Part shown: piece after piece, positions 54,301 to 64,000 of the stretch
Layout: each line of letters starts with the position of its first letter
Position numbering within the stretch: the stretch's first letter is position 1
Translations under genes and position numbers: made by a program
NCBI GenBank assembly: GCA_001724265.1
Contig: MEDY01000064.1
Span: 62,001 to 126,000, forward strand
DNA length: 64,000 nt
Reading direction: 5' to 3'
Origin: Rhizaria sp. SCN 62-66
Taxonomy: Eukaryota; Rhizaria, unplaced
Notes under the pieces: generated by a model
What the model saw: only the letters and a program-made list of their open reading frames with translations
What the model was told of the DNA's origin: nothing
Database searches by the model: none

Positions 54301-57300
54301 GCAGTCTGGCGTGACGATGGGCGATGACCCTGATACCGCGATGTCTGCATCACACAGCATTGCTGTCAACGGAGAGGCTTCTGCCGCTGTAAACGGGATG
54401 ATGGCCCAATGGGTTCACTCTCGTGGCATCAACCGTGCGACTACTGTGGCTGAAGTGGGTTCGCCTTTGGTAGCATCATCATCCCCGACCGCAATCACGG
54501 CCGAGTCCGACGTTTGGGGTTGGGCCTTGTATTGCCTCACTCTTGACCCGTTCCATGCTGCGCAATACTACCTCAGCAACACATACGGTCAGTACAGTGG
54601 GTCGCGTTTGAGCCCTCGCATCGGCTGTTTTGCACAGTATCACAATTATGTTGCGAGTGCGCTCAGTTCTGACAGCCGGATCGTCCTTAAGTTTCCTCCA
54701 GCTGCAATCGATGCCATCGGTCACAATGTTGTCGATAGCGCGTTTAAGCCTGATATCGAGCTGGTTTGTGAGGTCTCGTTGCCAGCAAAGGCGACGGCCT
54801 CCGTCTTTTCGACGCACGATGCCACCGATGAAAGCAGCGCTGATATCGCACCGAAGCCGTTGTGGAAAATGCTGCCGTTACTCCGACTATCCCAAACACA
54901 GACCTCCTCAGCAGTTACTACCTCGCATGGAGACATTGGAAACCACGCGCGCGTGATGTCCCACATCACCTCTACAGTGGCAAAGTCTACGTCGGCGAAC
55001 AGCGAAGATAACGAAGAAAACGATGCTCTTAGTATTGTTCTATGGTCGCAACTGCTCTCCACGCTGGCTCTCACGGCGGAGAATAACTCTGCGTCAATGT
55101 GCACAACAGTCGCATCCACTGTATCAATGAATGTTGACTCAAAGAACCACAACAACGACAAATCTAGTCAGCAACAGCAGCAACAAAAGATGGTATCTTT
55201 GAGCGGCCGCGAGTTGTACTATGCTAGCGGCCGTCGCCGCAATGCCAGCCTTACTGCTGGCCTGCTATCATTGCCTCTCCAAGTGCGTGTGGGTCTACAC
55301 AATGAAACAAACGACGGTGACGCCGTCACAACGAGGATGACTGACTCTGCATCTGCAGCAGTTGTTGTCCCAAGTCATGCTGATCATGCGCTTCGGGATG
55401 CCGATGTTGCTATGCCGGTTATGTTTGGTGTTGTTCCCACGCCTATCTGCGTATCCGCGGCTGCAGTTACTGTCCCAACTCTGATGCGACCCGTCGAAGA
55501 GAAATCAGTGAGCGACATTGTCAAGTTGGCGGAAACAACATCTGTCGATAGCACAGTTGTTTCGATGAGTGATGGCGAAGCAAGAGACTCCGTCACCGCA
55601 CTTGTTGACACTGCATCTAAGACGGGTGCGATGAGCGCTACTGAGGCGTTGTTTAAAGCGACAGCTGATGCCATAACTGATGATCTCACAAACACTATGA
55701 TCGACCAACCTGATGAGGCAAATAATGTTGCATCTCGCCCCAGAACTCCGGTCCCCGTTATGGAAATGACGGATGCTCTTCAGGACAACGATTTCGCAGC
55801 AACAGCTGATGAGACTGTGAGTCCGGACACCGCTCTTACGACGGCGACTGAGACTGACGCCTGCACCGCTGTGGCCGTGGATAGCGAGAACGCTGACAGC
55901 AATGTTCGTCGCACTGGCCGTCTGCGTCGCCAGGTTACGTCCTTTGATGGCAGCGTTGCTTCGGAGAACGAAACTACATCCGAGGCGGGTGACAATAGCA
56001 ATGAGGAATCGGAGAGTGTTGGCGACAGTACTGATGATGACGAGGATGAAGGTTGGGTCACGTTTTCTCGTCCACACGCGCTACGCGCGGGCCTATCTAG
56101 TATCCGTAATGCTAGTAAGCCTAGCAGTCAAACAAAATCGCGCAAAGGCTCCGCAACAAGCATGGTCAACGATGACGATGATGACAACGATGTCGATGCA
56201 GCAGCTCGTACTGTCAGTGATGACAACAGTGATGATGACGACGACATCAAAGTGTACATCTCTTCTCTGGGCACTCACGCGACTGCGCGCGCCAGAATGG
56301 CGACCAATGCCACTGCAGTCACGTTCCTCACCCCTGCACATGACTTGCTGGAGCCTGCGGTCATTGCCGACATGTGTGCAGACGAGGACCTGACTGCACT
56401 TAACCGGCCGAGCCTGCTCAGCATCAGCAGTGATAGTGGAAGCAAGACTGCGATTGCATGCGCGGTGAAGGCGTTACAAGCGAACGCGAAGGAGCAACAG
56501 CTCGCTCTGGACTCAAATAGTGACGACGACAGCTGCAATGTTGTTCGCACCGCGATGGTGCTGGCGTGTGCGGACGCACCGGCATCTGATGATTCTGTTC
56601 CTGCCGGAAATGCAATCGGAGGCTCGACAAAGGATGGTAGTGACTGTTCGAGCGATAGTGATGACGTAGCCGTTTCAGTGCCGTTGTTGCAGTCAGTTAT
56701 TACACCCATCTCGTTCGCTGAGCGTATCAATAACGTCGGCGTCCAACGTGGTGCTCGCAGCAAGACTGATTGGTCCCGTGTCTCCACTCTACTTGGATTG
56801 GATAGCCAATCCAGCCCATCCTCTTGGCGCGCATACTTTGCCAACGGAGCACCACAGTCAGGGACGCAGTCGTTGTCATTGCCTCTGCGCGCTGCTGGTT
56901 TGTTGACGCACCTTGCTATCAGCGTCGTTCCGACTGCCGCGTTTGCACCTATCGCTGATTCTACCATGGGTTTTGTCCGAGAGGGCGTGAATGATACGTC
57001 CCGTGATCTCTGGCGCAGCGTCTTGACGTCAGCACCTTTACGCTCGCTTGCGCCACTCGCTCGCATTGTCGTCAGCACTGGCGTTCTGACCGCGAATCAG
57101 CTTACCGCTGAGTATGATGCCTTCGGAGTGAATAACAGCGATCGCGAAACTTATTCTGCCAAAACTGGTGTTGCAGTTGTGAAGGCTGCACTTACTGCAC
57201 AACTTATGGCTGAGGTACTTCTGAGTTCGACTAATTCCATTGATGGCGCCTCCAGCAACAGCAGCAACGTCAGCTTAGCCGCAGCACGGACAAATGATGC

Positions 57301-60300
57301 AGTTGATACAAACTGTATCACTGTGACTGCAGGTATCGATGGAACGACGCCAATCTTCTCACTGCCTGCCATCGCATCTGACTGTCACGATGATAATCAC
57401 AAGCTCGGAGGTGGTCCGGACAAGTCAAACACGGCTACGAAGCCTCGCATAAGCAAGTCAAAGCGTGGTAACGGTAATAATCAGCCAGTCCATGCCAACT
57501 CCACAACACAGTCTTCTTTCACAGTTAATCCTCTTGCGGGTATGTCCACGCAATGCAGCAATGTTCTCTTCAATGGCGCACACCCTGACGTTGTCAAGGA
57601 TATTCTTGATCAAGCTCGTACGTTTGTCAAGGCGGTACAATCTCTCACATCTCGCATCGTCGCCGTAGCGGCCATCAGCAGTGAGGATGGCGACTGGCAG
57701 CTCCTTTCAGCGCTTGCACTCACCATCTCCACACGAGCACGACTCTCCGCATACACGCTCTGCTTCGTCGAGGCGCAGACCGCCGCTCAGATTGCTGCGA
57801 CTGCAAACGTCGATGACAGTCCTGAACGTCATTGTGATCCACCTTCGTTTGAATCGACTGCAGCTGCAGCCGCTCTCGAGGTTGTCGTTGGTGCTGCCAG
57901 CGATATCGGCCAAGACACTCTATTGCTCGATCGCCGGCAGGCTCTACTCGACGCAACAACTGCGTTGACTCTGCAACCCACTGATGAGTCACCTTCCGCG
58001 CGCGCCGCTGCTGCAGCAGCCGCAGCTGACGCCGCACTGGCGGAGCTTGAATCTGCACTCATTGCGTTACCGTCTTCGTTCAAGACTGTATACGTCCCTG
58101 TGGCGCCGCCGCTGCCCGTGACAGCTTCGCCCGTGTCCGCGAATGGTACGATGTCGATTGCACGTGTGCGCGCACGTGCTGCGGCTCGGGCTCGCGCACG
58201 TGCGACTGCAGTTGCTGAGCAGGCTGTGTCGGATGCTGTATGTATTGCAACTGCGACAATGCCGCTTAAGGTTTTTGTCTCCTCGCATATCCCGGATGCG
58301 ATCAAGAGCAGCAAATCAGATGTTGCAACTATAACAGATGATCCCAGTGTTCATGTCGCTGCCGAGTCTGACAAGCAGTGGACATGCTCATGGGCAGTAG
58401 TTGCGCAGCCTCTGACCATGTTTTCGCAAGCGAACTCACTTTCATCCCTCACAGCATATGCGTTGTCTCTGACCCCTGGATCTCGCGCTGCTGTGGTGGC
58501 TGTCGCAGCGTGTCTCGCTCAAGGCGCCCGCCGCGCCGCTGCTGCAGCAACGCTGCATCACGCCCCTCTTATGGAGAGCCCGGTTCTCGCCTCACACAGT
58601 GACCATGATCGAGCATTGATTGTTGAACCGACTGTTCCCATCCGTCAAGAGCTTGCACCCGTCATTTCTCTTGCTCGTTCTGTGATCACCGCCATGTCAG
58701 GGTCCTTCAGTACTTCATCAAGTACCAGCGCAACCTTACCTGAGTTTGCGCTTGCCATGTACTTACTCGCAGCCCAACTATCCTCTCTGCAAATCATTGT
58801 GTTGACGGCGACCGCACTGCCTTCTATCGCAACAGCAACAGGCAATGGGGTTTCTGTTCCCTTGGATCCCCTTGCATTTGCGCATGCAACTGCCATGAGT
58901 TTTGATGAAGCTTATGTGTCGGAGTCCTCTTCATCGGCGTCAGCGTCTGCAACAAAAGCAACGCCGAACTCAGGTGTCACTGATGTCTCCGTGAGTACGT
59001 TCTTTAGCCTTAGCCATGCTGTATCGTCTCTGCAAGATGTTGTTACTGTTCTGACAGCAACTCCACCGCAGCATGGTGACTCTGGCGCAGGCGCTTTATA
59101 TAGGGCCTCGCTCGCTGCCGCAGCCACTGCAGATGCTTCGGCAATGTTAGTCTCCATCTGCTCCAACGCAGCTGTGAACTCTGACGAGAGTCGCAAATCG
59201 TCACATCCTCACGTTTCGAATGTGACGGAGGCGGGTGCCGATGCCGAGGCTGACGCAGACAGCGAGCCAGACGTCGCAGCGCGCGCTGCTGCTGCTGCTG
59301 CACTGTTTGCGAGCGTATGTGCGCTTCCTATGGCGGATGACCCAGCGAGTGCTGTCGCTGTGGTCGCAGCGCAAGCGGACAGCGGTCGTCTGCTTTCGCT
59401 CCTACCGCAACCGTGGGTTGCCGTAACCCCGAGTACAGATGCTGATACTGTGGGCGTGTCTGCGGACGCTGCTAAGATTGTGAAATCTATCATGCTTCAT
59501 CAAATTGCGTCTCCGTTATACGCCCTGTTGATGAAGTCTCTTGTGCTATCACGTTGTTCGCTGATGCCCGCAATCACTTCCGAGCCCACCTCAGAAACCA
59601 CGGCTGTTCCTACAGTCACCCTAACACGATATCTTGTTGCTGGTCTTGTGCCCCGTGTTTTGTCGTGCGCATTTGCTGCTCACAGCGCTATCAGTTCGCT
59701 GACCAGCATTGCGAAGAAGCAACAGAGTGCTGATGCAGGCGAGACCGCTCACTGGACGCTACTCACTCTATCGCACTTGCCGCGCACGCCTCTTTCAGTT
59801 ATTAAGTGGCTCCGTGGAAACGCGCACTTGCTCTTCATGCGTTCATCCAGCTCCCGGACTGAGCAAACGAACACTAGCAGGTGTAGTGCAATGGGTAACG
59901 GCAGTAACAATATCCTCTCATTCCGCAACATGGCGACTTCATACATCCAGAATAGCAGCGCAAATCAGGGGTCTTCTGTTATCGCTGCGGCTGAGTCGGC
60001 CGTGCGTCGCTCAGCGTGCGCACTGGTACTCCCTAACGCCGCTCGCTCCTTGACTCGTGCGCTCGCTGCTGCAACTGTGCTTCCGGTCACGGCGACGATG
60101 ACTGGGGCTGATGTAGAGCCGTTTGCTCTCGCGCTAGGTTCCACTCAAGTGCGGACGCCGGCGCTTGCGCTTGTGACAAACCTGTCGACCAATATGCTCG
60201 CCGACAGTGCAGCGCTTTGTCCGCTCACAGTCGCTCCGACCGCGCGACTGCCCGCCAATAACGCATCTGTCGTTATTGCTACATTTGCCAGCGCCGTTTC

Positions 60301-63300
60301 CAAGACTGCTGGTCGTGTCTTGCCACACCTAGATCCGCTGCCGTATCCGCCTCAAGCGGTCCTGCCTGATGAAGCGAACCCAATTGCTGCATCAGCACTT
60401 GCCGCCAACACTGCGGCTGCTGCGGCAGCAGCGGCTGCTGCAGCTGCGATGTCGATGGGGACTGGGGATGGCGTTAACTCTGCTGCTAGCGATCTGACTG
60501 GCCTTGGTGCCAATAGCGCGATGATTGGCGGTGCAAAGAAAGGAGACGACGTCTACCACACACCGTGGGCACTGGGACCAGCGTCGGCGACGCCGCTGTT
60601 GCCGTCGCTGCCATACTGCGCGGCACCGCAGATGCAGCAGCAATTGCAACCTACCCCACACCTTTTGCCTGCGCATGCACGCGCTACAGCTGCGGCTGCA
60701 GTTGCTTTTCAGCTGCTATGTGGTGCTTTGCCTGAAACCAAAAGCACTATGTCCAACTCTGGCTCCAGCCTCAGGACTGGCTCGGGCATGGGCGCACTTG
60801 CCGCTGCCATTGAGGCAGCATCCGCGTTGAGGTTGAAGCGCGTGTTTGCGCTTGCCACTGTGCATATTGCGCAAACTCTTGCTGCCCGTGCTCGAAATAC
60901 GCTGTTTATGTTGCTTCTGCATTGGGATGCGAGCCCACAGGTCGTGCGTGGAAGTCAGGTTCCCCCAATGCAAAGCGGTGCCATTGAGATGCGTGGGAGT
61001 AAGTGGGTCCTGACATCGTCCCCGTGTGCGATGTACTCAGCGTATGTGACGTCTCCGGTGCTGACAAGGGAGGACGCGATGGCAGCACTCTCATCCGTTG
61101 CGAAGAGCTCTCTGCTAGTCTCTGCTGACTCCGATAACGCATCATCTTCATCTGCTGTGCCGTTTGTCGCGGCGTCGCAGCCGCGACAGAAAATCTCACC
61201 GGTCGTTTATGAGCTGCCTTCGCCGCCGGCTCTGCTTGTAATCCTTCGCCACGGTCTCTCGACAGGGGCGCTGCACCCTCACGCTGCAGAGGTGTTATCA
61301 CGTTTGCTTACAACTTCCTTGCGCTCGATCCTATCCACCGTCACTGAAGGCATCGATACCAACGTCTATAACAAGTTAGTCTCCACTCTGTCAGACTGTC
61401 CCCTTACTGTGCCTGCTGAACTGTACCTTGCGTCATCTGCGCGCGTTTTAACGACACTTCTGACAGAGCGGCGGTACGAGCAGCTATGTAGCGACATGCA
61501 GACAGCGCACTCCCAATCACAATCATACTCACAGATGCAATCGAACACTGCTAGTATGACCTCAAAGGGAGTATGCGCTTCTGTTTCTTGTCCTAGCACG
61601 CTAGAATGGGCGTCAATTGCTGCGGCCGTGGTATTGCCTCCACTGTCGATGCCGCTAACACTCGCGCCTATGAATGGACGCTCAACACCGCTGTATAGGT
61701 TCAATGTACGTGCCTGTGGTGATGATAGCAACGGGTTCGTCCCTCGGCCTCAGTTCGCTTCAGCACTAACTGCTGTTACGGGTGCACCAGTCAAGGCCAT
61801 GAGCACAAGCACAGCTGATGATGTGGCAGTTGCAGGCCTTGAGTCGGTATCTACCTCTACTGCTTCTGGTGGTGGCTTGAGTGCGAGTGTCACATCTACC
61901 TTCACTGCCCATGTCAGTGCAGCACAAGCCCAACTTCAAGCTCAGCTTGAGTTCTTGAGCAGGCAAGGAGACAAAGACTACGACTTCCAGCTTGAGCTTG
62001 GCGAAGTGTGTGCTGCGCTCAAAGATATGACCAGCATGCACCCCACAGCCGCCGCAGTCTCCGCGTCCGCTGCTGCCGCGGCAGCGTCACACGCCCAGGT
62101 AAGCAGCGTTGGCTCTACATCTTCTTTTAGTGCAGGCAGTAGCGTTGCTGGGCTCGATGCAGTCGTACCGGGTCTCTCAACACTACTTCTTGCAACGACA
62201 AGTGCTCGTCTGCATAGTACAGTTGATGACATGTCTTACGCAACATTGTCAAAGGACGATAAGGCTGAGCTCGCAAGTGCGCTCTCGGATCTGCCCGCGC
62301 TCGCCGCCGCTGCTCTGACACGGCTACAGACGCCGCTTCTGCAGGCAGGTTCTCACTCACCTTCGCGGTCATTTACATTGGCGCAGGCGCATGCGCGGGT
62401 TTTTGCACTGTCTGCCATTTCGTCGGCTGCTGCAGCCAAGGCATTCGAAGAGGCTGATCGCATTCTACCAATGACTATCGCTCGGCGCCTTGACACTCCA
62501 CCTGCGCCGTTTGCATCGAACAATTTCTCTGCGACAACCCTACCGGGTGTGAACAATGCCGAGCCTCTCGCGGCCGCTGTTGAGGCAGGTACAACACTCC
62601 ATACAATTGCGATGCCGCGACTTCCTCTGCTGTCGACTAAGACATTCGTCTCAGCTCTGAGCGCAATCTCGCTTGTGCAGTCACACTTGCAAGAGTTGAC
62701 TGGATCTGGGTCTACGACAAACCATTCGGACAATTTAGAGTCACGAGCCACAGGTTCTGCCTTGTCATCAGCTGTGACAGCGACACTATCCGCTGCCATT
62801 GCCGCAGTATTGAAGCCTGGCACTGTCGTCTTTTCTCCGTTTCACATCCGTGGCTCGACCACAGCTGCACGCGTCAATGTGCTCTCATCTCTGTCACCTG
62901 CTGTGGTTGACGCAGGGCTTGTTGCTGCAGACGATGCTATCTGGGGAGGGCGCTCTCTATCTCACTCCTACATTGCACCTGTCGGTCTTATGGACAGCAG
63001 CGCGGTTGATGGAAGCGCAGAGACGCCCGAGTCGCGTGCGGCTGCAGATATAAGGGCGCGACTCATCTTCACAACACTCATTGTGGAACGTGCACGGTTC
63101 ACCTCGTACCAACGTGGCTGTGCTCTAGCGTTGTGGGCCGCCAAACTTGCGCTTGCGTGCGCGAGTGCAACTATCGCTTTGTGTCCGAACGCGACCGTCT
63201 GTGAGGTTGAAGCAGGCGATGCGTGTGCGTTGGTCGCGATTGCAGCTGCGGTAAGGGCGTTGCAGCACAGGGTTTCTGTTCTTCGCGCGCGCATGCGTAC

Positions 63301-64000
63301 AGTTACAGCTGCTTTAGGTGGACTTGCGTTGGGAGATGATATTGGCAATTCATCAACACCGTTATCAACCGCTGTCTCTGATATGGCGACGCCGTCTATA
63401 AACAACACGTTAGCTTCCTCAGCGTCCGCCATCGTCCCGTCTGCGGCGATTGTTAGCACAACTGTAACGGATGGTTTAACCTCAGCTCTTACTACAGAAG
63501 CTGCCGCAATTCATCGCCACGCCGTCGCACTTGTTGCAAGTACCAACTGCATCGATGTCATCTCTACTGATGCTGGAGGCAACGATAGCGCGCTCATTAG
63601 TCTTGTCGCCAATGCATACCGCATGATCGACTCATCAGCAGCAACTTCTTACACACCGTTGATTGGTGACACCTCGTCAGCTGTTGCAGCGTTATCCCGT
63701 TGGTGGGGCGCACCACTCGCAACTGCTCTTTTTGCTACGGCCTCAATCATCACAGAATCAGCCTCCCGGCTCGGTTTCAGTCTGAATCGCCGTGTCACAA
63801 TCCCATACCCGTGCCGTCTCCCTTCGCTCATGAACACCAGCAGCTCAGAGAACTTACAAAAACAACAAAATGCCCGTGACGAGCTGTGGCATTGGCAGCC
63901 ACTGTCGCTGCAAGGGAAAGCGGCCGAACGCCGCATGCGCACAGCCGCCGACTGGCTGTGCTCTGCCCTGTCTATGCTTGCTCAAGCGCACGCGACCGCT
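51335..64000 (+). CDS. Giant protein, at least 4,222 residues, 3' end outside window
   Basis: From the ATG at 51335 the frame stays open for exactly 4,222 codons to the window edge; I found no stop and no intron is required. The N-terminus (SFEFQLDIATRAYETGLL, then ALAQKQPRKALAHFNAVLSL) has a TPR-like pattern resembling, from memory, the N-terminal TPR of HIRA-complex subunits CABIN1/Hir3, but this is weak and unaligned. A Cys cluster (eight Cys in ~28 residues, CRCDGSC...CACGCGSDC) lies near residues 525-555, Asp/Glu runs near 1550-1640, and long Ala/Ser/Thr/Val stretches elsewhere. Local hydrophobic blocks such as EWASIAAAVVLPPLSMPL suggest folded helical segments. GC content is lower than in neighbouring genes. 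Scaffold or chromatin roles are possible; function is unknown. Confidence 0.85.
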   Translation, partial: MFTITRYTPDEAVASMRDPSLQSELPVTAPLPYAVWSPASFEFQLDIATRAYETGLLALAQKQPRKALAHFNAVLSLPFAAHAPVAPLFAHLRGLTLAAARDACVRTAVASLSTAETRHKALEAHRDADSSASEERRSGYDAACSAFVTPVTESASATILADYALDVALTSASQVPTLRGKRSMLLARGGESAPQVRVATSGDLFDKEYDFHGTYSLTNPSFAQQHGQEQFNEDNMLSAVNNVMLDAKTDPLVSIETLCARGCNVYGVPPPRAWARSERVRLTATVNAAKTLQKTKPATPVTVVSSPATTTASDNNADETGDVTAIHDNGSVGESQVAPALPVVLPAGPLPAPPPLTPPQHRLLASALRNAALAHEQLAAVWGDTLRTVSQATLSHTEDSHSEDSEHANTAPTVPSSLDAASLMLLHSIAASATATAALLFTTPLPQPAPAPPLPPVAAAAAQVLLTATSFSGVFPTSCLFLLQTSSSQNHKSIVDLTSRAACPCSRAAPTVSSRSYTSVDSPAGTTCRCDGSCLEAGDCACGCGSDCGSRGGDCADLLHTEMTPFEDARRWLVRDRWLLWRHRYYAQQQLLPAMSQAAAASFLSSGAAAAAPPSLRSLLLPVGATSGPAVGADAVVVVGGQRVRSLPVTVAAGSVTDLPLWRLLGLILLRSVLPFVAAAAPVSVAAVTTAVDDHAIDDHEMQNAPLWLQPTGPASVPVAVAGPSLHALAAAVKPMLLASLVACASGSSSRFHNRILAGNTFSLVNSHLARLPAAHACLTTASYCLNYLATGSISATNGQNASLGADASSLRVVSAALNAAALRSDSTAASTLAHMVLALLSNARTGTMIASEAGAGVRAMAALSWAEPSATTADSNVTVGGVEVAALATAEAVANAVALAATITVDSHVAALLHWVANVRSNTATSSTASGSFTTETSDIKHSTVTISAKSKGNREKTSRVSVSACSSDVIDDNGNMDWGSLLSDPLTQSGVTMGDDPDTAMSASHSIAVNGEASAAVNGMMAQWVHSRGINRATTVAEVGSPLVASSSPTAITAESDVWGWALYCLTLDPFHAAQYYLSNTYGQYSGSRLSPRIGCFAQYHNYVASALSSDSRIVLKFPPAAIDAIGHNVVDSAFKPDIELVCEVSLPAKATASVFSTHDATDESSADIAPKPLWKMLPLLRLSQTQTSSAVTTSHGDIGNHARVMSHITSTVAKSTSANSEDNEENDALSIVLWSQLLSTLALTAENNSASMCTTVASTVSMNVDSKNHNNDKSSQQQQQQKMVSLSGRELYYASGRRRNASLTAGLLSLPLQVRVGLHNETNDGDAVTTRMTDSASAAVVVPSHADHALRDADVAMPVMFGVVPTPICVSAAAVTVPTLMRPVEEKSVSDIVKLAETTSVDSTVVSMSDGEARDSVTALVDTASKTGAMSATEALFKATADAITDDLTNTMIDQPDEANNVASRPRTPVPVMEMTDALQDNDFAATADETVSPDTALTTATETDACTAVAVDSENADSNVRRTGRLRRQVTSFDGSVASENETTSEAGDNSNEESESVGDSTDDDEDEGWVTFSRPHALRAGLSSIRNASKPSSQTKSRKGSATSMVNDDDDDNDVDAAARTVSDDNSDDDDDIKVYISSLGTHATARARMATNATAVTFLTPAHDLLEPAVIADMCADEDLTALNRPSLLSISSDSGSKTAIACAVKALQANAKEQQLALDSNSDDDSCNVVRTAMVLACADAPASDDSVPAGNAIGGSTKDGSDCSSDSDDVAVSVPLLQSVITPISFAERINNVGVQRGARSKTDWSRVSTLLGLDSQSSPSSWRAYFANGAPQSGTQSLSLPLRAAGLLTHLAISVVPTAAFAPIADSTMGFVREGVNDTSRDLWRSVLTSAPLRSLAPLARIVVSTGVLTANQLTAEYDAFGVNNSDRETYSAKTGVAVVKAALTAQLMAEVLLSSTNSIDGASSNSSNVSLAAARTNDAVDTNCITVTAGIDGTTPIFSLPAIASDCHDDNHKLGGGPDKSNTATKPRISKSKRGNGNNQPVHANSTTQSSFTVNPLAGMSTQCSNVLFNGAHPDVVKDILDQARTFVKAVQSLTSRIVAVAAISSEDGDWQLLSALALTISTRARLSAYTLCFVEAQTAAQIAATANVDDSPERHCDPPSFESTAAAAALEVVVGAASDIGQDTLLLDRRQALLDATTALTLQPTDESPSARAAAAAAAADAALAELESALIALPSSFKTVYVPVAPPLPVTASPVSANGTMSIARVRARAAARARARATAVAEQAVSDAVCIATATMPLKVFVSSHIPDAIKSSKSDVATITDDPSVHVAAESDKQWTCSWAVVAQPLTMFSQANSLSSLTAYALSLTPGSRAAVVAVAACLAQGARRAAAAATLHHAPLMESPVLASHSDHDRALIVEPTVPIRQELAPVISLARSVITAMSGSFSTSSSTSATLPEFALAMYLLAAQLSSLQIIVLTATALPSIATATGNGVSVPLDPLAFAHATAMSFDEAYVSESSSSASASATKATPNSGVTDVSVSTFFSLSHAVSSLQDVVTVLTATPPQHGDSGAGALYRASLAAAATADASAMLVSICSNAAVNSDESRKSSHPHVSNVTEAGADAEADADSEPDVAARAAAAAALFASVCALPMADDPASAVAVVAAQADSGRLLSLLPQPWVAVTPSTDADTVGVSADAAKIVKSIMLHQIASPLYALLMKSLVLSRCSLMPAITSEPTSETTAVPTVTLTRYLVAGLVPRVLSCAFAAHSAISSLTSIAKKQQSADAGETAHWTLLTLSHLPRTPLSVIKWLRGNAHLLFMRSSSSRTEQTNTSRCSAMGNGSNNILSFRNMATSYIQNSSANQGSSVIAAAESAVRRSACALVLPNAARSLTRALAAATVLPVTATMTGADVEPFALALGSTQVRTPALALVTNLSTNMLADSAALCPLTVAPTARLPANNASVVIATFASAVSKTAGRVLPHLDPLPYPPQAVLPDEANPIAASALAANTAAAAAAAAAAAAMSMGTGDGVNSAASDLTGLGANSAMIGGAKKGDDVYHTPWALGPASATPLLPSLPYCAAPQMQQQLQPTPHLLPAHARATAAAAVAFQLLCGALPETKSTMSNSGSSLRTGSGMGALAAAIEAASALRLKRVFALATVHIAQTLAARARNTLFMLLLHWDASPQVVRGSQVPPMQSGAIEMRGSKWVLTSSPCAMYSAYVTSPVLTREDAMAALSSVAKSSLLVSADSDNASSSSAVPFVAASQPRQKISPVVYELPSPPALLVILRHGLSTGALHPHAAEVLSRLLTTSLRSILSTVTEGIDTNVYNKLVSTLSDCPLTVPAELYLASSARVLTTLLTERRYEQLCSDMQTAHSQSQSYSQMQSNTASMTSKGVCASVSCPSTLEWASIAAAVVLPPLSMPLTLAPMNGRSTPLYRFNVRACGDDSNGFVPRPQFASALTAVTGAPVKAMSTSTADDVAVAGLESVSTSTASGGGLSASVTSTFTAHVSAAQAQLQAQLEFLSRQGDKDYDFQLELGEVCAALKDMTSMHPTAAAVSASAAAAAASHAQVSSVGSTSSFSAGSSVAGLDAVVPGLSTLLLATTSARLHSTVDDMSYATLSKDDKAELASALSDLPALAAAALTRLQTPLLQAGSHSPSRSFTLAQAHARVFALSAISSAAAAKAFEEADRILPMTIARRLDTPPAPFASNNFSATTLPGVNNAEPLAAAVEAGTTLHTIAMPRLPLLSTKTFVSALSAISLVQSHLQELTGSGSTTNHSDNLESRATGSALSSAVTATLSAAIAAVLKPGTVVFSPFHIRGSTTAARVNVLSSLSPAVVDAGLVAADDAIWGGRSLSHSYIAPVGLMDSSAVDGSAETPESRAAADIRARLIFTTLIVERARFTSYQRGCALALWAAKLALACASATIALCPNATVCEVEAGDACALVAIAAAVRALQHRVSVLRARMRTVTAALGGLALGDDIGNSSTPLSTAVSDMATPSINNTLASSASAIVPSAAIVSTTVTDGLTSALTTEAAAIHRHAVALVASTNCIDVISTDAGGNDSALISLVANAYRMIDSSAATSYTPLIGDTSSAVAALSRWWGAPLATALFATASIITESASRLGFSLNRRVTIPYPCRLPSLMNTSSSENLQKQQNARDELWHWQPLSLQGKAAERRMRTAADWLCSALSMLAQAHATA

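Noticed and set aside
1-64000. Bacterial origin of the GC-rich segments
   Set aside because: Introns, eukaryote-only proteins (ORC5, Rab5, alpha-SNAP, DDX11, CFAP300) and no operons or Shine-Dalgarno sites.

Overview
The window is nuclear DNA of a eukaryotic protist. GC-rich coding blocks alternate with AT-rich spacers, and twelve of the genes carry spliceosomal introns, 27 in total and mostly 100-300 bases long. A CFAP300 homologue (dynein-arm assembly) implies a motile flagellum. Isocitrate lyase plus malate synthase imply a glyoxylate cycle. Proteins are inflated by Ala/Ser/Gly-rich low-complexity inserts. I cannot place the lineage from this sequence.

Layout. 0-11.5 kb: a partial Ala-rich gene, deoxyhypusine synthase, a BioD/CobQ-like P-loop protein, BLOC1S1, N-myristoyltransferase and a metallothionein-like gene. 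12-24.5 kb: a disordered Ser-rich protein, ORC5, Rab5, an HemK/PrmC methyltransferase and alpha-SNAP. 24.5-26.9 kb: a gene-poor stretch holding a decayed Ty1/copia fragment between two direct repeats. 26.9-32.5 kb: a secreted/transmembrane TSP1/EGF-like protein and CFAP300. 33-38.5 kb: isocitrate lyase and malate synthase, head to head. 38.7-51 kb: a DDX11/CHL1 helicase, mitochondrial ornithine aminotransferase, a basic SR-rich disordered protein and pseudouridine-5'-phosphate glycosidase. 51.3-64 kb: one uninterrupted reading frame of at least 4,222 codons that runs off the window.

Functional links. Isocitrate lyase and malate synthase share one 479-base spacer. Malate synthase ends in a PTS1 (AKL), and isocitrate lyase starts with a near-PTS2 (RLNTLLGHT), so a peroxisomal glyoxylate cycle is likely. 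Pseudouridine-phosphate glycosidase carries a similar but degenerate N-terminal motif. Rab5, alpha-SNAP and BLOC1S1 belong to endosomal trafficking; ORC5 and DDX11 to DNA replication and cohesion.

Most notable: ORC5 and DDX11 each contain one in-frame TAG with clear homology on both sides, while none of the 18 complete genes ends in TAG (12 TAA, 6 TGA). This suggests rare sense use or readthrough of UAG, or two independent lesions. The dominant 5' splice site is GTACGT (17 of 27 introns) rather than GTAAGT.
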